NCBI GenBank assembly: GCA_031412355.1
Contig: JANOCR010000309.1
Span: forward strand, 1 to 15,784
Length of the DNA stretch: 15,784 nucleotides
Origin: JAENVT01 sp031412355
Lineage (GTDB): Bacteria > Actinomycetota > Acidimicrobiia > Acidimicrobiales > Ilumatobacteraceae
Reading direction: 5' to 3'
Position 1 is the first letter of the stretch; each line of letters begins with the position of its first letter. The notes below the pieces were generated by a model. It saw only the letters and a list, made by a program, of their open reading frames with translations. It ran no database searches and was not told where the DNA came from. Of this stretch, positions 6,725 to 12,467 are shown one piece after another. A program made the position numbers and the translations under genes.

Positions 6725-7411
6725 ATGCAGGAATTCGAATCGATCAGCGCCTCGTCCTACGATCCGTCGGCTCTCGCCACGAAGCTGACCGCCAAGGCCG
6801 CAGAGGGCTGGTCGGTCGTCGCCATTGTCCCGACGGGCGGCGATGTCACTGCGTTCATGACACGCGACAAGGGTGGCGAGGGCGACTCGGCAAAGTCCAG
6901 CGAGCCGGCGAAGGCGACCGATGTGATCGCCGTCGGGTCCACCGCGGTCGAGAAGGCGCCCGATGACGACAAGGACGACGAAAAGGACGACGACAAGGAC
7001 GACGACAAGGGAGCGGACGATTCCGCGGCACCCATGTTGCCCGCCAGGACCGACTCGGAGCCCAAGGTCGAAGCCGTCAGCGAGCCGTCGGGCTGGGCAA
7101 TCGCCCCCGAGCCCGCCACGCCGACAGCCGAGCCGACCGAGATCCAGCCCACCCTGTCACCGACGTCGACCTACCAACCAGCACCGGCCCCCGGCCAAGA
7201 GCCGAAGCCCGCTGCCGCAACACCAGCAGCCGTTGCGACGCCGGCCGCGGTTGTCGCACCGACACCCGATCCGGCACCAGCGCCGGCGGTGCCAGCGGGC
7301 TGGTATGCCGATCCAGCCGGGCGCTTCGAGCTGCGCTATTGGGATGGCAGCACCTGGACCGAGCACGTGTCGCGCGCCGGCCAACAGTTCACCGATCCGC
7401 CGGTCGCCTGA
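6725..7411 (+). CDS. DUF2510 protein with acidic/lysine and Pro-Ala linker
   Basis: Function unknown; 228 residues in three parts. Residues 1-50 form a small domain (FESISASSYDPSALATKL, then AAEGWSVVAIVP and TAFMTRD) that resembles DUF4177-type domains; this is my comparison by eye. Residues 79-95 are a charged run built of DDDK/DDEK units, followed by a roughly 90-residue Pro/Ala/Glu/Thr-rich disordered linker. Residues 196-218 are a DUF2510 motif (AGWYADPAGRFELRYWDG, then STWTEHV), common at the ends of actinobacterial membrane-associated proteins. No signal peptide or transmembrane segment is visible, so it is probably cytosolic. ATG 6725 is 8 bases after a TACGCT box. A stem-loop spans its stop codon. 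Confidence 0.8.
   Translation: MQEFESISASSYDPSALATKLTAKAAEGWSVVAIVPTGGDVTAFMTRDKGGEGDSAKSSEPAKATDVIAVGSTAVEKAPDDDKDDEKDDDKDDDKGADDSAAPMLPARTDSEPKVEAVSEPSGWAIAPEPATPTAEPTEIQPTLSPTSTYQPAPAPGQEPKPAAATPAAVATPAAVVAPTPDPAPAPAVPAGWYADPAGRFELRYWDGSTWTEHVSRAGQQFTDPPVA
6960..7012 (+). repeat. Coding tandem repeat, GACGACAAG-type units
   Basis: This imprecise tandem array of GAC, GAC/GAA and AAG codons encodes alternating Asp runs and single Lys or Glu-Lys. The near-repeat units are 9-12 bases long and stay in frame. It is likely prone to unit gain or loss and lies in the disordered linker of the DUF2510 protein. Confidence 0.7.
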
Positions 7412-7424
7412 CGCGATAGGCGAC
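7403..7424 (+). terminator. Stem-loop spanning the stop codon of the DUF2510 gene
   Basis: GTCGCCT (7403-7409) pairs perfectly with AGGCGAC (7418-7424) across an 8-base loop that contains part of the TGA stop. There is no T-run after it. It could act in termination or mRNA 3'-end stability. Confidence 0.35.
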
Positions 7425-7432
7425 ACACAACC

Positions 7433-7454
7433 GATCGGGCAGCGAAGCCCGATC
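7433..7454 (+). terminator. Second stem-loop, probable factor-independent-like terminator
   Basis: GATCGGGC (7433-7440) and GCCCGATC (7447-7454) form a perfect 8-bp GC-rich stem with a 6-base loop, 22 bases after the stop of the DUF2510 gene and before the next gene's promoter box. The U-tract is missing, as is common for actinobacterial terminators. Confidence 0.5.
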
Positions 7455-7469
7455 CCCGACGACGCTCAC

Positions 7470-7475
7470 TAGCCT
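7470..7475 (+). promoter_or_regulatory. Candidate -10 box (TAGCCT), leaderless
   Basis: TAGCCT lies 8 bases before ATG 7484 and is preceded by CAC, giving CACTAGCCT, nearly identical to CACTACGCT at 6708-6716. There is no Shine-Dalgarno before the ATG and no clear -35 box. Confidence 0.35.
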
Positions 7476-7483
7476 CGACTCGA

Positions 7484-9040
7484 ATGCGCGCCACATCGGT
7501 CGGTCACGCCGGCATCTTGATCGACACAATCGATGGCACCATCTTGTGCGACCCGTGGTTCCTGCCGGCTTTCTTCGGATCATGGTTCGTGTTCCCACGC
7601 AACGATCAACTCTCTGCTGAGTTGATGCACCGCATCGAGCACCCCACGTTCCTCTACATCTCGCATCTTCACGCGGACCATCTCGACGAGCCATGGCTGA
7701 GCGAACACGTCGACCGCAACACGACGGTGCTCGTGCCAGGATTCCCGACACACGAACTGGAGCGCCGAATCCGGGCCCTCGGGTTCGACAACATCGTTCG
7801 CACGACCGATGGCCAGGAGATGGCGGTGGGTCCGAATCTGCGGATCGCCATCCACGTCGAGACCAGCATCACCGACGGCCCAGGGGGCGATAGTGCCCTG
7901 GTGGTCAGCGACGGCACGGCGCGTCTGGTGAACCAGAACGACTGCCGCACCGACGACCTCGACGCGCTGAGATCGCACGGTCCGATCGATCTGCACTGGC
8001 TGCAGTACAGCGGTGCGATCTGGTACCCGATGGTGTACGACGAGCCACCCGAGCGCATGCGCGATCTGGTCGATGCCAAGGTGGCTAGCCAGTTCGCCAG
8101 GGCCATGCGCTACGTCCAGGCGCTCGACGCGACCGCCGTGGTGCCCAGCGCAGGACCGCCGGCGTTCCTCGACCCCGAACTGTTCGGCCTCAACATGATC
8201 ACGGGCGACGAGCTCAGCATCTTTCCGGACCAGCCCACGTTCATGAGCCGGCTGGCCACCGCAGGCCGCCGCGGCGTGCTGGCGATCCCGGGCACGGCGA
8301 TCGATTTCACGACCGATTCACTCACCGTCACGCATCCGATCGCCGATGAGGTCGTCGACGCGATCTTCCACAACAAAGCCGACTACCTCCGGCGGTACCA
8401 GGCCGACTGGATGCCGTGGCTCACCGACATGCATCGTCACTGGAACCCGCCCAGCACCGATCTGCTGGCGACGCTGAAGACATGGTGGGAGCCGCTACTG
8501 GCCATGTGCCCGGCGTTGCGAAGTGGCATCGGGGATTGCTGCCTGCTTCGCGCCGGAGATCTCGACGTGATCATCGACTTCCCGAACGGGGAGGTCCGCG
8601 AGTTCGCCGGCGAGGAACATGCCTTTCGTTTCGAGATTCAGCGCGAGCTGGTCGAGACCGTGGCTGCCGAACGTTCCGTCGACTGGAGCAACGCGTTGTT
8701 CCTGTCGTGCCGGTTCCGGGCGTGGCGGTCGGGCGCCTTCAACGAGTACCTCTACAACTTCTTCAAGTCGCTGTCACCCGAGCGCATTCGCCGCGCCGAA
8801 GCAGAGGCCCGCCGGCAACTCGACCCGCAGCGCAGCGACCTGGCCGGCGAGGAGATCCGCATCGGCGACTACATGGTCGAGCGATTGTGTCCGCACCGCC
8901 AGGCCGACCTCAGCGTGTTCGGCGAGATCGAGGAAGGCGAGCTGGTTTGCACCCTGCATGGTTGGCGATTCGATCTCGAAACCGGTCGTTGCTTCACGGC
9001 CGACGATCGGCCACTGCGGATTCGACGTGTGGAAAACTAG
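7484..9040 (+). CDS. Metallo-beta-lactamase-fold protein with C-terminal Rieske [2Fe-2S] domain
   Basis: 518 residues. The N-terminal part (about 1-240) is an MBL-fold hydrolase-like domain of the UlaG/NAPE-PLD type. It starts VGHAGILIDT, continues with CDPWFLPAF, and has the metal motif HLHADH (61-66; His61, His63, Asp65, His66). A middle region (about 300-455) is of unknown fold with many aromatics. The C-terminal part (about 456-518) is a Rieske domain: CPH (Cys469, His471), 17 residues, then CTLH (Cys489, His492), all four cluster ligands in place, followed by GWRFDLETGRC. Rieske plus MBL modules also occur together in CMP-N-acetylneuraminate hydroxylase, but there the Rieske part is N-terminal. 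A redox or oxygenase role is likely, substrate unknown. It has no signal peptide, and no reductase or ferredoxin gene is nearby. Confidence 0.85.
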   Translation: MRATSVGHAGILIDTIDGTILCDPWFLPAFFGSWFVFPRNDQLSAELMHRIEHPTFLYISHLHADHLDEPWLSEHVDRNTTVLVPGFPTHELERRIRALGFDNIVRTTDGQEMAVGPNLRIAIHVETSITDGPGGDSALVVSDGTARLVNQNDCRTDDLDALRSHGPIDLHWLQYSGAIWYPMVYDEPPERMRDLVDAKVASQFARAMRYVQALDATAVVPSAGPPAFLDPELFGLNMITGDELSIFPDQPTFMSRLATAGRRGVLAIPGTAIDFTTDSLTVTHPIADEVVDAIFHNKADYLRRYQADWMPWLTDMHRHWNPPSTDLLATLKTWWEPLLAMCPALRSGIGDCCLLRAGDLDVIIDFPNGEVREFAGEEHAFRFEIQRELVETVAAERSVDWSNALFLSCRFRAWRSGAFNEYLYNFFKSLSPERIRRAEAEARRQLDPQRSDLAGEEIRIGDYMVERLCPHRQADLSVFGEIEEGELVCTLHGWRFDLETGRCFTADDRPLRIRRVEN

Positions 9041-9076
9041 GTCAAGACCACCTTCAAACGTGCCGATACAGGGGTC

Positions 9077-9850
9077 ATGGGAAGATCTGGGGGACGTCGC
9101 ATCGGGCTCGGCACCGACTGGTCATCGATCCTCGACGAATGGTTGTCGATGATTCGGATCGATGCCGGCCAGCAACTCGACCTCAGCATCGTCGACGCGG
9201 CGACCGGTGTAGTCGAGGCGTTGCACACCCGTCAACGCGGACTTCGCGGCGCGCTGCGACGATTCGGCAACACGCTGGGCGACCTGGGCTGGCCACTCGA
9301 TCAGTTGAACAACTGGCTCGCAGCCCTCTCGACGCTGACCGGGCGCTCGCAACGTGCCGACCTGCGGTCGTTCGAGTCCCTCGCTGCGTTCGCTGAGGGG
9401 TGGGCGGAACGGTACGTGCGCGGTGCGCACTCGGGAAGCTGCATCGACGCCGTCACCGGTCTGGCCACCCCTACGGTGTTGCGACTGCGGTTGAAGGAGG
9501 TCTACCAGCACTGCCAGGCCTTCGGCATCACGCCCTCCGAGGCGTATTGCTTCGTCGTGATCGATGCCGACACCGACGACCTCGCGCCATTCGAGCGCGA
9601 CGCCGTGATGGTCACCACGGCTGGTGTCATCGGCGACATCTTCTTCGCCGGCGAGACGGTGATCCGTCACCGTGGTCGGGTGATCGTGCTGGCCAGCAAG
9701 TCAGACTCGACCCGTCAGCGCACCGTGGCACTGATGGAGGCGTTGCAGGCTGCTCCGATCACCCGCTCTGCCGACCTCTCGGTGTGGACCGACGAGTTGC
9801 CGACTTCGACGATCGCGCTCGACCGCCATCTTCGTGAACTGGTCGGTTGA
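9077..9850 (+). CDS. Hypothetical protein, degenerate GGDEF-like C-terminal half
   Basis: 257 residues with no confident family. The C-terminal half starts with DAVTGLATPTVLRLRL (124-139), which fits the DxLTGLxxR opening of GGDEF domains. AYCFVVIDADTDDL (156-169) follows, fitting the FLDLDxF strand. Where the GG(D/E)EF loop should fall, the sequence reads HRGRVIVLA (198-206), so no diguanylate cyclase activity is expected. The N-terminal half (1-115) is helical-looking and unrecognised. No membrane segment or signal peptide is seen. It follows the MBL-Rieske gene by 36 bases in the same direction and converges on the L,D-transpeptidase gene with only 6 bases between the two stop codons. The GGDEF relationship is an inference from pattern only. 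Confidence 0.6.
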   Translation: MGRSGGRRIGLGTDWSSILDEWLSMIRIDAGQQLDLSIVDAATGVVEALHTRQRGLRGALRRFGNTLGDLGWPLDQLNNWLAALSTLTGRSQRADLRSFESLAAFAEGWAERYVRGAHSGSCIDAVTGLATPTVLRLRLKEVYQHCQAFGITPSEAYCFVVIDADTDDLAPFERDAVMVTTAGVIGDIFFAGETVIRHRGRVIVLASKSDSTRQRTVALMEALQAAPITRSADLSVWTDELPTSTIALDRHLRELVG

Positions 9851-9856
9851 TCGCGG

Positions 9857-10813
9857 CTAGCTGTGCACCCACACGGTGGTGCGCATCGGCACGAGATTCT
9901 GCTCCCAGATGAAGTCCATGGCTCCGGTGCTGAGGCGCACGCAGCCGTGCGATACCGGTACGTTGGGCACGCTGGTCATGCCGTGGATCGCAATCCCGCC
10001 GACGAAGTACTTCGGCCGGTAGATCTTTCCGAGGTCGCCTTCCCACCAGCCCTCGGGGCGTTCGCGGGTGGTGCGGAACAAGCCGTCGGGTGTCACGGCA
10101 TCGCCTTTTTCGATCTTGGTCGGATCGTTCTTGTTGACCGCCTCGTAGGCGATGCCGCTTCCGGTCGATGTGTTGAACGCCCACTGAGTCTTGCCATCCA
10201 CCACGATGAACAGCAACTGCTTGGCCTTGTCAACCTCGACGAGCGTGCCGGTGTCGGCCATCGCACGAGCCTTCTCGACGAAGTTGGCCAAGTAATCGGC
10301 AGTGACTTGGTCGACCAGGCCATCGGCGGGCAGGCCGATGTACTTCTGGAAGGCCATGACCGCCTGTTTGGTGGTGAAGCCGTACTCGCCGTCGGCACCG
10401 GCGTTCCAGAAGCCGAGCTGCAGCAGCCTGGCCTGAATGGCCGCTGTTGCTTCGCCGCTACGGCCGCCGACGGCTTCCAGCGCCACCGCGGACGCACCCA
10501 CGATCTCGACGTTGGGCGGCAAGGTCGTGGTGGTAGTGGTCGCCTCGGCCGTCGTTGTGGGGGCTTCGGTCGTGGTGGGTGCCTCAGTGGTGGTGGGCGG
10601 CAACGTGGTGGTCGTCGCAACCGTCGTGGCCGGCTCGGTCGGCGCGCTGATGACCAGGTCTGCCGCTGTCGGTGCGGGCAACCCGGACAACGTGATCGGC
10701 GGAGGAATGGTCTGGGCGGCAACCAACGCACCGTTCTGCGAGCACGATGACAACAACAGCGCCAACGCAGGAACCAGCATCGGCAAGGATTGGGACACAG
10801 TTCGCCGATTCAT
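9857..10813 (-). CDS. L,D-transpeptidase lipoprotein (YkuD domain) with peptidoglycan-binding domain
   Basis: This enzyme forms or remodels 3-3 peptidoglycan cross-links outside the membrane. Numbering is from ATG 10813 (318 residues). A lipoprotein signal peptide ends in lipobox LSSC (21-24), so Cys24 would be lipidated. A Thr/Pro-rich linker (about 62-100) with TTTEAP repeats reaches through the wall. A PGBD1-type peptidoglycan-binding domain (about 123-177) contains AIQARLLQLGFWNAGADGEYG. The YkuD catalytic domain (about 190-318) ends with His277 and SHGCVR (288-293), nucleophile Cys291. A GTG at 10837 would add 8 residues before the signal. I prefer the ATG because it gives a normal signal peptide and a TAAAAT box precedes it by 8 bases. 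Confidence 0.93.
   Translation of the reverse strand: MNRRTVSQSLPMLVPALALLLSSCSQNGALVAAQTIPPPITLSGLPAPTAADLVISAPTEPATTVATTTTLPPTTTEAPTTTEAPTTTAEATTTTTTLPPNVEIVGASAVALEAVGGRSGEATAAIQARLLQLGFWNAGADGEYGFTTKQAVMAFQKYIGLPADGLVDQVTADYLANFVEKARAMADTGTLVEVDKAKQLLFIVVDGKTQWAFNTSTGSGIAYEAVNKNDPTKIEKGDAVTPDGLFRTTRERPEGWWEGDLGKIYRPKYFVGGIAIHGMTSVPNVPVSHGCVRLSTGAMDFIWEQNLVPMRTTVWVHS
10516..10625 (-). repeat. Coding low-complexity repeat (Thr/Pro linker)
   Basis: On the minus strand this is a run of ACC/ACG/ACT Thr codons with Pro, Glu and Ala, including two near-identical TTTEAP units and a six-threonine run. It encodes the extended wall-spanning linker of the L,D-transpeptidase. Confidence 0.7.
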
Positions 10814-10821
10814 CTCGTCGA

Positions 10822-10827
10822 ATTTTA
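10822..10827 (-). promoter_or_regulatory. Candidate -10 box (TAAAAT) of the L,D-transpeptidase gene
   Basis: On the minus strand TAAAAT lies 8 bases before ATG 10813. It is the best match to the bacterial -10 consensus among the start-proximal hexamers in the window and favours the ATG over the GTG at 10837, which lies upstream of the box. The putative -35 (GTCGTT, 17 bases upstream) is weak. Confidence 0.45.
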
Positions 10828-10840
10828 CCCCATGCACGCT

Positions 10841-11419
10841 TCAGAACGACGGCAACTCGAACCAGATCGTCAGCGCATATTTCACACCGCTGGCCAGCTG
10901 GGCCGTCTCATGCGGATGAGTGACCAACGAGGGCCATGCCAGCATCTCGCCGATGCCCACACCAGAGTTGTCGAAGCCCTGTCTGGGAAAGACCAGGCCT
11001 GCTCCGGAGTAGCCGTCGGTGAGTTTGATCGAACCCGACACCTGGGCGACGTCGTGATGGATGCGCAAGGACTCCTGCTCGCCGGCCGCGTAGCGAATGA
11101 CGAATGCGTCGCGCAGGCCGTAGTAGTCGACATACGGCCACACCGTTTGCAACTGGGGCCAGATGCGGCTGCCGAAGTCTTCCTGCACTGTCTCGAACAG
11201 CCGTGGGCTGATCACGGCCAGTGAAACCTCGTGACCAGGTACGGGGTCATCGGGCTGCGGCTCGAATGTTCCCATGGCCTCGGCGGCTCGGACCAACGTT
11301 GCGCAGAACTGTGGCGTCCAGCACGGCACGACCAGCAGGTCAGGACCGACCACGGAGATCCCGGTGCGTTCATCGATTGCACCTTGGTATCCGAACAGTT
11401 GCTGCAGATCGTCGAACAT
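10841..11419 (-). CDS. 2-oxoglutarate/Fe(II)-dependent oxygenase, prolyl 4-hydroxylase-like
   Basis: 192 residues from ATG 11419. The double-stranded beta-helix core shows the iron triad: His121-x-Asp123 in RIHHDVAQ and distal His170 in THPHET, with Lys180 (GVKYALTIW) at the 2-oxoglutarate carboxylate position. Lys at this position is known in collagen prolyl 4-hydroxylases; most bacterial relatives have Arg. The spacing His170 to Gly178-V-K fits the P4Hc family. An SGSIKLTDGYSGAGLVFP strand region, equivalent to the family's LN-Y-GG-L-F signature, is also present. The substrate is unknown. A TTG at 11425 is an alternative start. It lies 13 bases after the glutamyl-Q-tRNA synthetase stop and 27 bases before the L,D-transpeptidase ATG, so it is probably co-transcribed with the former. 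Confidence 0.88.
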   Translation of the reverse strand: MFDDLQQLFGYQGAIDERTGISVVGPDLLVVPCWTPQFCATLVRAAEAMGTFEPQPDDPVPGHEVSLAVISPRLFETVQEDFGSRIWPQLQTVWPYVDYYGLRDAFVIRYAAGEQESLRIHHDVAQVSGSIKLTDGYSGAGLVFPRQGFDNSGVGIGEMLAWPSLVTHPHETAQLASGVKYALTIWFELPSF

Positions 11420-11432
11420 CTGCAAGATCGTG

Positions 11433-12341
11433 TCAGAGATCGGCAGCGGTCAGCACCCACGCTGTGCGCGGCATTCGCTCGAAATCGAACAAGTCGAGCA
11501 GTTCCGGGGCCATGACTGCCTGCCCTCGTGTATCGATGCCGATGCTGGCCGCCAGTCGCGCGCACACATCTCCTGGCGTCAGGCCGCGGCCGGCCAGGTC
11601 GTCGAGGCTGACTGCTCCATGGCGCTTGGCCAGGCGCGTACCATCCGGCGCGAGCACCAGTGGAACGTGCGCGTACTGCGGTACCGGCAGGTCGAGGAGG
11701 CGATGCAGCGTGATCTGCCGAGGCGTCGACGTGACCAGATCGTCGCCGCGCACCACCTCAGTCACTCCCTGTGCGGCATCATCGATCACGACGGCCAGGT
11801 TGTAGGCGGGCACACCGTCGTTGCGCTGCAACACGAAATCGTCAGCGCGACCCGACTGCGGTCCACAGAATCGATCGTCGAACGACTCGTCCAGTCCATC
11901 GCTTCTCAGCCGCAATGCCGGCCGGCGGCCGGCGGCGCGCAACGTGCGGCGCTCGAAGTCACTGAGATGCCGGCATGTCCCTCGATAGCTCCCGTCGACA
12001 TCGACACCCTGGGGTGCCTCGGCGGCCAGGCGGATCTCGCTGCGGCTGCAATAGCACTCGTAAACGAGCCCGACTTCTTGCAGACGGTCGATGGCCTGGC
12101 GAAACCGCCCGAACCGCTCCGATTGGCGGACGACGTCGCCATCCCAGTCAATACCGATGCTTCGCAGCGACGCGAGCTGGTCGGTTTCGTGGCGCGGGGA
12201 CGAGGTGACGCGGTCGAGATCCTCCATCCGCACGATGAACTCACCATCGCGCTGTCGAGCCATCAACCAGGCCACCAACGCTGTCCGCAGATTGCCGAGA
12301 TGCAAAGAGCCAGTGGGAGAAGGAGCAAATCGGCCGCGCAC
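11433..12341 (-). CDS. gluQ: Glutamyl-Q tRNA(Asp) synthetase
   Basis: This paralogue of the catalytic half of glutamyl-tRNA synthetase activates glutamate and attaches it to queuosine at position 34 of tRNA(Asp). It has 302 residues and lacks the anticodon-binding domain, the usual length of GluQ-RS rather than GltX. The HIGH-type motif is PSPTGSLHLGNL (7-18) and the KMSKS-type motif is RLAKRHG (236-242). Zinc ligands Cys96, Cys98, Tyr119 and Cys123 (CYC...YRGTC) are all visible. The GTG start at 12341 gives the family N-terminus (MRGRFAPSPTG); no better in-frame start lies upstream. Queuosine biosynthesis genes are not in the window. The gene is divergent from the GGDEF-EAL gene and heads a minus-strand pair with the oxygenase. 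Confidence 0.93.
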   Translation of the reverse strand: MRGRFAPSPTGSLHLGNLRTALVAWLMARQRDGEFIVRMEDLDRVTSSPRHETDQLASLRSIGIDWDGDVVRQSERFGRFRQAIDRLQEVGLVYECYCSRSEIRLAAEAPQGVDVDGSYRGTCRHLSDFERRTLRAAGRRPALRLRSDGLDESFDDRFCGPQSGRADDFVLQRNDGVPAYNLAVVIDDAAQGVTEVVRGDDLVTSTPRQITLHRLLDLPVPQYAHVPLVLAPDGTRLAKRHGAVSLDDLAGRGLTPGDVCARLAASIGIDTRGQAVMAPELLDLFDFERMPRTAWVLTAADL

Positions 12342-12393
12342 CTGCTCATTCTCACTGGTCGAGCGGTCGTTGCGGCGTCCAACTAATCGAGAT

Positions 12394-12421
12394 AGGCCTC
12401 ACGCCGAGGCCTGTACAGGCC
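12394..12421. promoter_or_regulatory. Palindrome cluster in the divergent gluQ / GGDEF-EAL intergenic region
   Basis: A perfect 14-base palindrome, GGCCTGTACAGGCC, lies at 12408-12421. AGGCCT occurs at 12394-12399 and again at 12407-12412, so three AGGCC units are spaced 13 and 10 bases apart. The position between two divergent start codons fits an operator. It could also fold as an RNA hairpin in the leader of the plus-strand gene. Confidence 0.4.
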
Positions 12422-12455
12422 GATAAGAGATCAGCGCAGAGTGCGCTCAGCAACC

Positions 12456-12461
12456 AAGGAG
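12456..12461 (+). promoter_or_regulatory. Ribosome binding site AAGGAG deciding the GGDEF-EAL start
   Basis: A strong AAGGAG, 6 bases before GTG 12468, selects this start over the in-frame GTG at 12441. It is one of only two strong Shine-Dalgarno sequences noticed in the window. Confidence 0.7.
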
Positions 12462-12467
12462 CACGCG

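Noticed and set aside
10516..10625. CRISPR-like or minisatellite repeat
   Set aside because: The repeats encode the Thr/Pro linker of the L,D-transpeptidase in frame and have no spacer structure.
9863..10750. 295-codon plus-strand open frame
   Set aside because: It is antisense to the L,D-transpeptidase, whose catalytic motif is unambiguous. The Gly/Arg-rich part mirrors the Thr/Pro linker.
11274..12386. 370-codon plus-strand open frame
   Set aside because: It is antisense to the glutamyl-Q tRNA synthetase gene and part of the oxygenase gene, with no domain similarity.
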